A stretch of DNA of 24,479 bases from an uncultured bacterium (GCA_903864515.1 CAIPFZ010000011.1:1-24479); one strand, 5' to 3'. Shown: positions 1 through 7,443, counted from the first letter of the stretch. The notes: generated by a model not told the origin, from the letters alone. Numbers and translations are program-made.

Positions 1-58
1 AAGGAGCCCACAGCCCTCAGTCACAAGGTAGGCGAGGTAAAAGCTTGTAAAGTACCGA

Positions 59-577
59 CTATGCCTTCTCCAAAATGATAGTTAAACCCTTTGGACTTTT
101 TTTAGCCGGATCTGCTATTTTGTAGTCAGTGCTTATAAGGTGAAGTAAACGGTCCATTCTCTCTTTGAGGAACTTCTCATCTAGGTACTTGGTTCTACCT
201 GGTAGGAATAGGTCAAACTTGATTCTATGCCCCTCCTGTAGCCATTCTGAGGCCTTTTTAGCCTTTAGGGCTAAGTCATGGTCTCCTGTGCCTATTTTTA
301 CCTGTAAACTCTTAACTTCAAAATTCTTTGCATTAGCTTTTGCCTGCTTCTGTTTTTTACTTTCGTCGTACTGAAATTTACCATAATCCATGATTTTTGC
401 AACTGGTGGGTTGGCTCTAGGGGATATTTCAATAAGGTCACAATTAAGCTCCCTGGCTTTAGCCATGGCGTCTTCAAAGGTCATTACTCCAAAATTTTCT
501 CCTTCAGGTCCTAGAATACGCAGTTCCGCGGCGCGTATTTGATGATTGATTCTTACGTGTATTTGTTGTGTTGCCAT
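59..577 (-). CDS. infC: Translation initiation factor IF-3
   Basis: IF-3 binds the 30S subunit, keeps it apart from 50S and proofreads initiator tRNA and start-codon selection. The 172-aa product has the normal two-domain length. The N-terminal domain (about 1-75) carries the family signature around ISPRANPPVAKIMDYGKF. A Lys/Gln-rich linker (about 73-85) and a C-terminal alpha/beta domain (about 88-172, with IKFDLFLPGRTKY) follow. The start is an ordinary ATG, not the rare AUU/AUC type used for autoregulation in many bacteria. No Shine-Dalgarno is visible before it. rpmI and rplT, the usual downstream neighbours, would lie left of the window; the 58 bases there show no gene. Identification is secure. 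Confidence 0.96.
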   Translation of the reverse strand: MATQQIHVRINHQIRAAELRILGPEGENFGVMTFEDAMAKARELNCDLIEISPRANPPVAKIMDYGKFQYDESKKQKQAKANAKNFEVKSLQVKIGTGDHDLALKAKKASEWLQEGHRIKFDLFLPGRTKYLDEKFLKERMDRLLHLISTDYKIADPAKKSPKGLTIILEKA

Positions 578-593
578 ATATTGGTATGAAAGC

Positions 594-599
594 AGTATA
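594..599 (-). promoter_or_regulatory. Probable infC -10 element
   Basis: Read on the minus strand this is TATACT, 17 bases before the infC ATG, giving a leader of only about 10 bases. I see no convincing -35 hexamer, so this is a weak call based on the -10 match and its position. Confidence 0.4.
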
Positions 600-653
600 G
601 CATTTGATTTAACGATTGGCTATGGTTAGCGCTCATATCGCCCCTTTTCTACA

Positions 654-682
654 TTGATAGGATACCAGTTCAAGTATATATT
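654..682 (+). promoter_or_regulatory. Sigma70-type promoter of a probable small RNA
   Basis: TTGATA at 654-659 and TATATT at 677-682 are separated by 17 bases, close to consensus. Transcription would start near 689, immediately before the hairpin at 698-731. No protein-coding gene follows on this strand, which is why I read it as the promoter of a non-coding RNA. Confidence 0.55.
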
Positions 683-688
683 TTCTGT

Positions 689-935
689 AATAAAAAAGCC
701 CGCCGGTAAAGCGGTGTGCTTTCTTGGCGGGTTTGCTGTGGATAAAATTCCATCAGCAGCTTGTTTTGAGCGGTAATCCCCGCGCTGGGCTCTTGGGTGT
801 ATGGGCCAAGTCCTCTCGTCTTAGTCCTATCCCTAGTCTAAGATCTGAAGAACCTTGCGGCTCCCAGCGCGGGTTCCTTACTTGCGCTCCGGATTGGGGG
901 TACGTGGCAACGAATTCCCCAATCCAAATTTTTTG
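689..935 (+). ncRNA. Candidate structured small RNA, about 245 nt, class not recognised
   Basis: The stretch has a promoter in front, strong stems inside and a terminator at its end. Hairpin 1 pairs CCCGCC (699-704) with GGCGGG (726-731) around an inner AAAGC/GCTTT stem. A central 11-bp stem pairs 779-789 (CCCGCGCTGGG) with 863-873 and encloses two smaller hairpins near 792-811 and 818-842. The last stem, GGATTGGGG (891-899) with CCCCAATCC (917-925), is followed by AAATTTTTT, as in a rho-independent terminator. I looked for RNase P RNA, SRP RNA, T-box and tmRNA signatures and found none. The 74-codon ORF at 724-948 lies across these stems and shows no coding character. The minus strand also has a T-run next to hairpin 1, so the strand is inferred mainly from the promoter and the last terminator. 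Confidence 0.5.
891..935 (+). terminator. Rho-independent terminator of the candidate small RNA
   Basis: A perfect 9-bp stem (891-899 with 917-925) with a 17-nt loop is followed by AAATTTTTTG. Between here and the end of the DUF2103-like gene (936-1206) I see nothing else except the hairpin at 1171-1194. Confidence 0.6.
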
Positions 936-1170
936 TCTTGCGGGCTGAAATCGTAGCTATCGTAACACTTTCAGTTTTATATCTGTCCACGAACTCTGCT
1001 GAACATGTTAGATAGCTTATCCTGTCTTGTTTTTTGGTTGGTTTTCTCGCTTTGAACGATAGCCTTTTTATACCTTTTGTTTGCCCAGTTATGTGGGGCT
1101 TCAGTAGAAAAAGAACCTTCCAACCTGACCATCGTCTGGTTTGACTAGCAGGATGTCAAAATATTACTCC

Positions 1171-1194
1171 AAACACTAAAGTTGTCAAGTGTTT
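1171..1194 (-). terminator. Weak terminator downstream of the TrmB/DUF2103 pair
   Basis: AAACACT (1171-1177) pairs with AGTGTTT (1188-1194) across a 10-nt loop, just past the stop of the minus-strand gene ending at 1207. The following minus-strand sequence is only moderately T-rich. Confidence 0.35.
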
Positions 1195-1206
1195 GATCTA
1201 TGTTTC

Positions 1207-1494
1207 CTATTTACCCTCAAATAGTTTGGTTAAAATGGTGGTAGTTCTTTTATTGTCAGTTGTGTATATAAATATTTCCTGAATGTATACATTGCCACGT
1301 ACTACCGCTTTTATTCCACCTGTAATTGGTAGGAATTTAATTCTTGGTTTACCAACGCTTAGCTTTTTTATAATTCCCAAACTTACCTTAGAAACCTCCG
1401 GCATTTCTACTGCACACTTAACTACATCAATTGCACTATCAATTAATGTGGTGTGACTTCTTGTTAGTTTCTTGTGGGAGAGGGGGTGGGACAT
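1207..1494 (-). CDS. DUF2103-like predicted metal-binding protein
   Basis: A 95-aa protein that resembles DUF2103, a family of small proteins annotated as predicted metal-binding. The resemblance lies in the SHTTLID segment near the N-terminus, the central PEVSKVSLGIIKK and the core ITGGIKAVVRGNVYIQEIFI, which matches the family pattern of a glycine-rich strand followed by xxQExF. The biochemical role is unknown. A longer frame (to 1566) overlaps the upstream gene; I chose the ATG at 1494 because the conserved part begins with SHPLSHKK right after it and because it leaves a 7-bp gap to the TrmB-like gene, with which it probably forms an operon. The family assignment is from memory of the motif pattern, so moderately sure. 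Confidence 0.65.
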   Translation of the reverse strand: MSHPLSHKKLTRSHTTLIDSAIDVVKCAVEMPEVSKVSLGIIKKLSVGKPRIKFLPITGGIKAVVRGNVYIQEIFIYTTDNKRTTTILTKLFEGK

Positions 1495-1501
1495 GTCTTT
1501 A

Positions 1502-2254
1502 TTAAATATTCTCCGCCTTGTTCCAAGTAAAGTTAAATAGCGCTTTATGCATTTCATATACAGCACGGTCTTCTATGATTGTTCCAATCATATGATCCTC
1601 AGAAAGGCTGATATATGATATTTTGCCATCGTAAATTTGCATAATACTTTCAAAGGGGAGAGCGTCTAGTTTGATGATTCTGCTATCCGTTATAGTTCTG
1701 TGATAAGAAGCTAATATGTTTCTTGCTTCCTTTGTATCTAGCAGTATTCCACGTTTTTTGACTTGGCGCTTTTCTCTTTGCTCTGCATACCAATCATTGA
1801 TTTTAGGTATGTATTTAATTACAGAAGTTATGTCTGCATATGAGAGAATTTCTTCTCTACTATATAAGGAATCCTCCAGAACCTTTTTAACCCCCTCCAA
1901 CCCTTCAAAGAACTGAACATTAGGCTTGCCAGAGGTTAAATTGTAATCAGATATCATTTCCCCAAGGGCGCCAGATAGGGAAGAGTTAATTAAACGCAAT
2001 TCGTCCTCTCTTTTTTGAATCAGATCCTTAATCTTGGATGGATGAGCGGCGGCAAAGAGAGCTACTTTTTTGTCTATTTTCTCCACTAGGCCCATAGAAA
2101 CCAGCTGTTCTATAACCTTATATCCCAAACCACGCTTAATACCAGCCTTAACTGCCACTTTACTAGCAGGGGAAACCCCGGATTTAAGGAGAACTTCATA
2201 TATCTTAGATTGATCCGTTGTTAGTCCAGCTTTGATTAATAGGTCTTCGTACAT
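1502..2254 (-). CDS. TrmB-like winged-helix transcriptional regulator
   Basis: This 250-aa protein has the layout of TrmB-family regulators: an N-terminal winged helix (about 1-65: DQSKIYEVLLKSGVSPASKV, then the recognition region KRGLGYKVIEQLVSMGLVEK), a helical linker (about 70-105) and a C-terminal sensor region (about 110-250) resembling the phospholipase-D-like domain found in bacterial relatives. Family members act as DNA-binding repressors or activators, in archaea often of sugar genes; such proteins are frequent in Patescibacteria with unknown targets. It is the first gene of a two-gene minus-strand unit with the DUF2103-like gene and has its own promoter at 2294-2321. No effector can be inferred from the sequence. 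Confidence 0.82.
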   Translation of the reverse strand: MYEDLLIKAGLTTDQSKIYEVLLKSGVSPASKVAVKAGIKRGLGYKVIEQLVSMGLVEKIDKKVALFAAAHPSKIKDLIQKREDELRLINSSLSGALGEMISDYNLTSGKPNVQFFEGLEGVKKVLEDSLYSREEILSYADITSVIKYIPKINDWYAEQREKRQVKKRGILLDTKEARNILASYHRTITDSRIIKLDALPFESIMQIYDGKISYISLSEDHMIGTIIEDRAVYEMHKALFNFTWNKAENI

Positions 2255-2293
2255 GGTGTTGCGGGTAATTTTTGATTATTTATTAATACCTTA

Positions 2294-2321
2294 ATGATAT
2301 CAAATACAAATAAATTGTCAA
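2294..2321 (-). promoter_or_regulatory. Promoter of the TrmB-like gene
   Basis: On the minus strand TTGACA (2316-2321) and TATCAT (2294-2299) are separated by 16 bases, about 40 bases before the ATG at 2254. It is divergent to the promoter at 2415-2443. Confidence 0.6.
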
Positions 2322-2414
2322 ACATCTGTGACAAAAATATGTTGATAACTCAATAAAACCTTGAAAATAGGGGTATTATTTGGCTCGGAATTTAAATGAA
2401 ATGTCACCATGACA

Positions 2415-2443
2415 TTGACAGTGAGTCAATACGGTGTTATTGT
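2415..2443 (+). promoter_or_regulatory. Promoter reading into the hairpin-rich gene cluster
   Basis: TTGACA (2415-2420) and TATTGT (2438-2443) with a 17-base spacer. A short perfect inverted repeat, ATGTC/GACAT (2401-2415), overlaps its upstream edge and could be an operator. The first convincing ORF starts about 740 nt downstream, so the transcript would have a very long 5' leader. Confidence 0.55.
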
Positions 2444-2449
2444 TATGAC

Positions 2450-3191
2450 AGAACATAAGACATATGTAAAGAGCGAAAGCAAGGTACTAAGTCTTAAGAA
2501 CATTCAAATAACAGAGGTTTGCAGAAGATTATCCTTCATTCTCGTCTGAATAGGTTTGGTGATGAAAATCGCTAAAACTAATCAGAAGGTGACCGACAGC
2601 CTTAAAGTGCGGTAAGAGGAGAGAGTGACTGGAATCTAATCTTTTTTAAATCTTGTTTCCATGATGAGGGCTTTATTGCATGGCATGCGTCGGAAACCGC
2701 ATCCCCAGCAAATTGAAGCTATGCCTTTAAGGCCCTACCTCATCGCCCGTATCGCAAAGATATCGGCTGAGCGTAAACGATTAACCACCAATTGCGCCCA
2801 GAAATATCCTTACGACCTCAAAGTCGCGTGATTGTCTTTTTAAGAGGAGAGAGTTGCGACGAAAGTGAGAGGAAGAAGTGGGGAGAACTTTGAAAATTGA
2901 ATATTGGAATTTGGAGAATTTTAAGTGACATAAGTCGTTTAATAATTCTCCTTCTTATGGAACTTGCAACTATTGTTGTTAGTTCCTAGGAATTCATTTG
3001 ATGTTTTCTATCTTTCTCGATTGGTGGAGCGCGGCCATTAGATTATTGACTAGTGCCCGCATTCTACCAATCGAACTTCAGAGATTATTTTCCCATGTTG
3101 GGCATTCGCAAAAAAAGAATGTGAGTACGGGTGGCTTAGGCTGGCGTATTCAGAAATATTTAATGGAGGATGGGAGAGGTAGAACACAACT
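2450..3191 (+). other. Long 5' leader with serial hairpins, no convincing gene
   Basis: This 740-nt stretch contains many short stems, among them GTGAT-GAAA-ATCGC (2559-2572, GNRA loop), ATGCG/CGCAT (2685-2702), a nested stem GGAGAATT (2913-2920) with AATTCTCC (2944-2951), GGAACT/AGTTCC (2959-2986) and an 11-bp stem (3018-3028 with 3063-3073, one G-T pair). A 14-base direct repeat, TAAGAGGAGAGAGT, lies at 2613-2626 and 2841-2854. A 56-codon frame at 2661-2831 (ATG to TGA) has no ribosome site and spans some of the stems, so I do not count it as a gene. The pattern resembles the spacers between the following genes. Confidence 0.5.
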
Positions 3192-3611
3192 ATGAAAAAT
3201 CTTGTTGCATTTCAACGTCACAGCTTTACCACAGAACAGACCGCCGAACTCAGTGGGCTCGGCTTCAACGCCGAAACCCGCGAGGTGGTGCTGTCTTCGG
3301 ACTGCATCATGCTCAGCACGATGCTCGATGAGTCCGGCCTCACGGCCGGTGACGCTATCAGCTTCGTGGCACCGCCGGTCATCGCCTCTCGCCTCACGGC
3401 GGAGGCAAAAAACCGCGGCATTCGCGTGTTTTTGCCGGAAGCCCGCCCCAACCCGTCCGCCCGCAAGCGGACGCCGTTTCCAGAGACGACGCCCCCGGAG
3501 GTGGTAGAGTTTCTGAAACTCCACCTTTCAAATGCCGTCGAGGAGACGGCGGAGGGATTGGTGGCCTTGGGCCAGGCCCCGTTCATCCATGTGAAATACG
3601 TGGAGGTCTAA
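3192..3611 (+). CDS. Unknown 139-aa protein, first gene of the cluster
   Basis: I do not recognise this protein with confidence. It has no signal peptide or membrane segment. The layout is alternating strands and helices: an N-terminal LVAFQRHSFTTEQ, a segment SSDCIMLSTMLDESG (about 35-49), a hydrophobic strand ISFVAPPVIASRL (about 56-68) followed by a helix and a strand IRVFLPEA, then a Pro/Arg-rich stretch and a C-terminal strand IHVKYVEV. This could be a small Rossmann-like sensing fold, and I considered CRISPR-accessory small proteins, but the similarity is too weak to name. A purine-rich GGGAGAGGT lies 9 bases before the ATG. The gene is much richer in GC than the flanking DNA, suggesting acquisition from elsewhere. 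Confidence 0.7.
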   Translation: MKNLVAFQRHSFTTEQTAELSGLGFNAETREVVLSSDCIMLSTMLDESGLTAGDAISFVAPPVIASRLTAEAKNRGIRVFLPEARPNPSARKRTPFPETTPPEVVEFLKLHLSNAVEETAEGLVALGQAPFIHVKYVEV

Positions 3612-4020
3612 TCAACCTAACTGATTTCGGCTACATGCGATACGTGTAGTTTCGACAAAATCCGGTCGTGTTAAAAAAGGAAAAAAGCTTTGTGTATTTT
3701 GCTTAATTAAAAGAATACTCCTGGTCTTGGAGGTCAAAGACGTGGTTGCAGAATATGGTGTTCTGCCGTGAGCCGAAAGGCCAAAGCTTGAGTACGTAAT
3801 CTCAAGCTACCCATCAAGTAAAGAATAAAAATTGTTTACTTGTAGGTAATTATAAGCAAATGGAATATGCGGAGTATTAACTCACTTTAAAGCGCATGTT
3901 CCATTTGCATTATGAGAGCCAAAAGCTCGTCCGCCTGTGGTGGAAATAAGAATGATTAAAATTGAGAACGAATAAGTGTTTCTCAAGTCATTACTTTGCA
4001 TGTCGTAAGTGGATTGAGTT
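3612..4020 (+). other. Hairpin-rich spacer 1
   Basis: No gene is visible in 409 bases, but a series of separate stems is: CTACATG/CGTGTAG (3631-3649), GTCTT/AAGAC (3724-3741), GCAGAA/TTCTGC (3748-3766), AGCTTGAG/CTCAAGCT (3785-3808, perfect 8 bp), CAAGTAAA/TTTACTTG (3815-3842, perfect 8 bp), a 16-bp stem pairing 3856-3871 with 3893-3908 (one G-T pair), and TTGAGAA/TTCTCAA (3962-3986). None has a clear T-run, so they do not look like terminators. The last one ends 34 bases before the ATG of the next gene. Confidence 0.6.
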
Positions 4021-4587
4021 ATGAAGAAAGTAGTTTTGAAAAAACTCCGCCACCCGAAAGTGTGGCTGGTAGGAGTCTTTCTCCTACTCGGAGTTTTATG
4101 CGCTTTCACAAGCGCATGGAACTGGGTTGAACCCGTCATTGGGTTTTTAACCCTCGGCCTCGCGGCCGCAACGTGGATCCAAACTCGGCGCGCTGCGAAA
4201 GCGGTTTATGCCGACAACGGTGACGGCTCCTGGGTCGTCGCGCTGGAAGTTGGACGGCCCGTTTCAGAGGCGGTAAAAAAGCAGTTCGGGCAACTGGATT
4301 GCTTGGTGACTGCCGAGTCTACGCTCGGCACAAATCTATTGGCCCTTCCCGAGCATTATGAAGCCTTGGCAAAAGCGGTTTACTCCGCTCTCTGCCAAGG
4401 GCAAAACAAATCTTGCCACCTGGTCCTCTCTGGGCCGGTGGCGCTAGCAGCCGTCATCGGGCAGATGGTGGGTGTTATGAACTTCAACCTGACGGTGTAT
4501 CAGTTCTCACCGTCATCGGGCAGCTATGAGGCTGTTCCGCGCCCGCAAATGAATTGGCTCGAGCACAGAAATGGAGGTGTCGCATGA
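4021..4587 (+). CDS. Two-TM protein with a SAVED-like C-terminal domain
   Basis: The 188-aa product has a basic N-terminus, two hydrophobic segments (about 14-30 and 37-54) and a soluble C-terminal part. That part shows the pattern of SAVED domains, which bind cyclic oligonucleotides in CBASS and some CRISPR systems: a strand WVVALEVG (71-78), a helical middle, and the hallmark HLVLSGPVALAAVIGQ (133-148) followed by FNLTVYQFSP (155-164). TM-SAVED proteins are known CBASS effectors that act on membranes. No CD-NTase or other CBASS gene is visible in the window, so a defence role is inference, and the soluble part is at the short end for SAVED. The following radical SAM gene overlaps its stop by ATGA, so the two are probably translated together. 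Confidence 0.7.
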   Translation: MKKVVLKKLRHPKVWLVGVFLLLGVLCAFTSAWNWVEPVIGFLTLGLAAATWIQTRRAAKAVYADNGDGSWVVALEVGRPVSEAVKKQFGQLDCLVTAESTLGTNLLALPEHYEALAKAVYSALCQGQNKSCHLVLSGPVALAAVIGQMVGVMNFNLTVYQFSPSSGSYEAVPRPQMNWLEHRNGGVA

Positions 4588-5366
4588 CACCGACAGTCAA
4601 GATGCTCGGGACCGAGGAGGTCCGGAAGCTGTACTTTTACCAAGCTTTCGGAAAACCGGTTGCCATGAGCCGGATTATCTCTTTTGGAAAGTGCAATTTT
4701 GCTTGCCCTTACTGCAAGCGTGATTGTCAATTCATGGACTTCGCCGGTAACGTCATCGTCGCACATGACATTCCGGTTTCAAGCGTGGAGGATGCGTGCA
4801 GGGACGCAATTTCCAAAAACCAAGTTGTGCGATTCTCAGGTGGGGACCCATGCATGTTCCCACGCGAGACACTAGCCCTCGCCAAATTCGTTAAAGAAAA
4901 TGGCGGGAGGTTTTCAATTGCTCACAACGGTTCGGCACCGAGGTGGTCAGTGCAGATGGCAGAACTCGGCATGGAAAGTGCCGCCATTGACATCAAGGGA
5001 ACTCGCAGGGAAATTGGGACGACCGCGGGAATCCCTGCTCATACTGCCGAGAAGATGTATGAGCGAAGTATTGAAACCCAGGACCTGCTCTCGAGCATGG
5101 GGGTTCTGGTAGACGTCCGCACTCCAATCTTTGCTCACACAACATTGGAGGACATGCTTGAAATTGCTTCGGATATTTGTAGGTCAGGCGACCGAAGCAA
5201 GGAGTTCTGGACGTGGAGAGTTTACAAACCTGTCCGAGGATGTGAGTGGCAAAAGCCTGATCTTGATCTCATCACGTGGATGATAGACGAGGTCAAGAAG
5301 GAATTCCCAGAAATGAAGATTGGCCTCCGGGCCAAGTGGGAGCCGAAAGGTTTCTTATTCTTCTGA
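4584..5366 (+). CDS. Radical SAM protein
   Basis: A 260-aa radical SAM enzyme. The cluster motif is C37-x3-C41-x2-C44 (GKCNFACPYCKRDC), which binds the [4Fe-4S] cluster that cleaves S-adenosylmethionine; RFSGGDP (83-89) is the GGE-like SAM-binding motif, here with Asp, followed by a TIM-barrel-like strand and helix series (AIDIKGT at about 138-144). The size resembles small activases and QueE-like enzymes, but there is no clear substrate signature and none of the partner genes of those pathways is here. I placed the start at the ATG of the ATGA overlap because GGAGGTG lies at the right distance; an upstream frame to 4554 is unlikely. It is probably coupled to the TM-SAVED-like gene. Substrate unknown. 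Confidence 0.88.
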   Translation: MTPTVKMLGTEEVRKLYFYQAFGKPVAMSRIISFGKCNFACPYCKRDCQFMDFAGNVIVAHDIPVSSVEDACRDAISKNQVVRFSGGDPCMFPRETLALAKFVKENGGRFSIAHNGSAPRWSVQMAELGMESAAIDIKGTRREIGTTAGIPAHTAEKMYERSIETQDLLSSMGVLVDVRTPIFAHTTLEDMLEIASDICRSGDRSKEFWTWRVYKPVRGCEWQKPDLDLITWMIDEVKKEFPEMKIGLRAKWEPKGFLFF

Positions 5367-5661
5367 TGGGAGTTGATCGTCTAGGTAGGCGCACTGCCTG
5401 CAGAGTGGTTCTGTAAATTGTGCGAATGGTTATCGGCGTGGTTGCCGACGTAATGCTCGAACGATACTTGAGCGCCTCATTGAACTTATAATCTAGCACA
5501 AGCAAAAATTGTGAGTTCATAGGGTGAAAGATCCTGAAAAAGTGTTGGCCGCACTTTCAAAAAACAAGCTAGGCCTGAGCTGCCTATTATAAAGTGCCCA
5601 ACGGACCTGCATATAAATACTCAGGAGACTGAGGAATAATATTGCAGGGTTGAATGAAAGA
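5367..5661 (+). other. Hairpin-rich spacer 2
   Basis: No gene is visible. Stems in order: GTAGGC/GCCTGC (5385-5401), TCGGC/GCCGA (5433-5448), GCTC/GAGC (5455-5473), TGAACT/AGTTCA (5481-5486 with 5514-5519) enclosing CACAA/TTGTG (5497-5501 with 5509-5513), AAAGTG/CACTTT (5539-5557), TAGGC/GCCTA (5570-5586) and CTCAG-GAGA-CTGAG (5620-5633, GNRA loop), the last one just before the next gene. Confidence 0.6.
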
Positions 5662-6192
5662 ATGAAGAAAATCTTTTCATTTGACGCTGAGACTAATGGA
5701 CTCTGGGGCCAAGCTTTTTCCATCGGAGCGCTCGTTTATGACGAGTCCGGTAAGGAAACGGCGCGGTTCGTCGGTCGTCTGCCGGATTCGGTAGTGACTG
5801 ACTCTTGGGTGCGTGAAAACGTATTGCCCAAGATGGAGAACATTCCCGTCACCCATGATGCGTATGAAAGTCTGCTTTCTGACTTCGCTGAGTTTTACTT
5901 AGCGAATAAGTCAGATGAGGAAATCATCGTTCATATGGGGGTCCCAGTGGAGAGTAATCTCCTTCGGGATATGCACTCGCAAGGGTGCATCGGGGACTTT
6001 GACGGTCCGTGTCCTCTTCTGGATGTTGCGGGCGAACTCGCGCAAGCTGGAGAGGATCCTACCTCTGTTGACTCGTATGTCAGCAAGTGGGGACTCGTGG
6101 TACCAGACTTTGGTACCACTCACAATCCGCTGTATGACAGCGCGGTTGCGGCCGTGGTGCATCAGCACCTCGTGAGTCGTCGGACGACATAG
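5662..6192 (+). CDS. DEDDh-type 3'-5' exonuclease
   Basis: The 176-aa product resembles the RNase T / DnaQ exonuclease superfamily, which removes nucleotides from the 3' end of DNA or RNA with two metal ions. Motif I is FSFDAETNG (D8, E10) and the C-terminal motif is HNPLYD (H154 to D159), giving the DEDDh type. The middle acidic residue is not obvious: the segment VHMGVPVESNLLRD has E97 or D103 in its place, so activity is not certain. I chose the ATG at 5662; a TTG four codons upstream (5650) is the alternative. It is a stand-alone exonuclease domain with no polymerase or helicase fused. In this cluster it might process RNA or degrade invading nucleic acid, but that is inference. Confidence 0.82.
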   Translation: MKKIFSFDAETNGLWGQAFSIGALVYDESGKETARFVGRLPDSVVTDSWVRENVLPKMENIPVTHDAYESLLSDFAEFYLANKSDEEIIVHMGVPVESNLLRDMHSQGCIGDFDGPCPLLDVAGELAQAGEDPTSVDSYVSKWGLVVPDFGTTHNPLYDSAVAAVVHQHLVSRRTT

Positions 6193-6525
6193 TCTGTCTT
6201 CTGCGTCTAACTGAACCAGCGGTAATTCTGGGAAGCCTTCGGAATGTTGAGAAACATGCCAAGTAGTTTTACACAAAAACTAGATGAGGGAGGGATAGGT
6301 CCACCTATTCTGAGACTCAATTGTGTTCGTAGGCTGACTACGATTCCTGCGGAGAGTAGGAAAAATTGTCAGGGTTCCAGTCGTGGTGACTGGTGTTTCA
6401 GGAGATTCGTAAAATCTCCTTTCTATTGAACTCGCAACACTAAGGTTGTTGGTTCATTGAAAAGTCGTTTGTTCAACCGACATTAAACAGAACACGTCTC
6501 GCGAAAACGATACCGCTATTGAATC
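6193..6525 (+). other. Hairpin-rich spacer 3
   Basis: The clearest hairpin train in the window, without a gene. In order: ATGTT-GAGA-AACAT (6244-6257, GNRA loop), TAGTTTT/AAAACTA (6264-6282), ATAGG/CCTAT (6295-6308), CGTAG/CTACG (6328-6342), CCAGTC/GACTGG (6377-6393), AGGAGATT/AAATCTCCT-type stem (6400-6420, followed by TTTCT and the only terminator-like one), and TGAAC/GTTCA with inner CAAC/GTTG (6427-6456). Stems are 5-8 bp with loops of mostly 4-7 bases and unrelated sequences. A further TGTTC/GAACA pairing lies at 6470-6494. The next ATG has no Shine-Dalgarno. Confidence 0.62.
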
Positions 6526-7443
6526 ATGTTTAAAAAAATTTCCATAGGTGTGCTCGTGGATAATAAACCGCTCGCCGATTACCTGAAGTGGGCAGAGATC
6601 AGCCCAGGCAAAAGGGGTGGATCTTTTGTATCGAATGGAAAGATCGCTCCAAGGGAATTGGGGGAGTGGGGAATCATCCTGCCGAAAGGTGGAATGATCG
6701 TCCCAAATTCCTCTCCGGAGGAGTTGAAAGAAGCGCGTCGCCAGCTCCATGAGGAATCTAGACTCCTCATGGAGAATTGGGATAGTCTTTTGCTCGATGG
6801 TGCGAAAGACTATTGTGAAAAAATAAAGGAGGTTTCGCAAAAACTTGGCTTTCAATGCCGGCTTGTCGCACAAAAGTGCGATACTGGTAGTTGGGACGGG
6901 TATGGGACGACCATCCTAAGGAGATACATCCACCTTTATGAGGGGGATGAACACCTTCTCAAGATTGTCACCTTTTCGGGGGAAGAAGGTGATGTGAAGG
7001 GTAACTTCTCCTTCAGAGATGAGGGAGAGATTGAAGAGTTCCTCCGAAGGGAGGCTTCTCTGAGAAGGGACCCGGGAGTCAGAGATGCAGCTACTGCTCT
7101 GATCGGAAAAAAGGCGGTTTTAACTGCTAATTTTCCTCACCGGGGAACTGATCCCCGTCCAATGGTGAGTACTCCAAAAAACAGTTGGATTCACGCTCCA
7201 ACAGTATTGGTAAAAGGTGACGACACTGTGTTTGTCACTAAAAACCATACACCCCAAAACGCCCACTGGATTGTGGTGGGTGGGGGATCGTGGGGTGTTC
7301 ACACGTTCTCGATCGAGGACGTGAAGTTGGCCGAGACTAAAATTATGGAGATGTTTTCCGTGATAACACCATCAGGTCAACTTATGGTTGAGCTGGAGGA
7401 GGTTCAAAGAATCTTTTATCCTGAGAGTCTTGGAGATGCATGA
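6526..7443 (+). CDS. Unknown 305-aa protein, last gene of the cluster
   Basis: I do not recognise this protein. It is soluble by appearance, with no signal peptide or TM segment. Residues 1-55 hold strands and a glycine-rich stretch, 65-110 are helical and charged, 110-165 contain strands around SWDGYGTTILRRYIHLYEG, and 185-270 alternate strands and loops with a Gly-rich HWIVVGGGSWGVHTF (about 248-262). Two cysteines stand close together (C117 and C124 by my count), but no metal-site pattern is complete. GC content is intermediate between the upstream genes and the AT-rich gene that follows, so it may mark the edge of an acquired block. Coding nature is supported by length and by the absence of competing frames. 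Confidence 0.75.
   Translation: MFKKISIGVLVDNKPLADYLKWAEISPGKRGGSFVSNGKIAPRELGEWGIILPKGGMIVPNSSPEELKEARRQLHEESRLLMENWDSLLLDGAKDYCEKIKEVSQKLGFQCRLVAQKCDTGSWDGYGTTILRRYIHLYEGDEHLLKIVTFSGEEGDVKGNFSFRDEGEIEEFLRREASLRRDPGVRDAATALIGKKAVLTANFPHRGTDPRPMVSTPKNSWIHAPTVLVKGDDTVFVTKNHTPQNAHWIVVGGGSWGVHTFSIEDVKLAETKIMEMFSVITPSGQLMVELEEVQRIFYPESLGDA

Noticed and set aside
689..935. RNase P RNA, SRP RNA or 6S RNA as the identity of the small RNA
   Set aside because: The conserved RNase P and SRP core motifs are absent on both strands; a 6S call would need a long central-bubble hairpin, which the separate terminal stems do not support.
724..948. A 74-codon plus-strand ORF next to infC
   Set aside because: It lies across the strong stems and the terminator of the candidate small RNA, and its composition (many Ser, Arg, Pro, Cys) is not protein-like.
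2661..2831. A 56-codon ORF in the leader of the GC-rich cluster
   Set aside because: No ribosome-binding site, several stems across it, and no recognisable product; it cannot be excluded but is not supported.
2998..3195. A 65-codon ORF overlapping the start of the 139-aa gene
   Set aside because: It covers the 11-bp stem at 3018-3073 and overlaps the start of a better gene; the composition is not protein-like.
3150..3586. Long open frames opposite and parallel to the 139-aa gene
   Set aside because: GC-rich genes give open shadow frames; the products are Arg/Ser-rich and lack an initiation site, while the 3192 frame has normal residue use.
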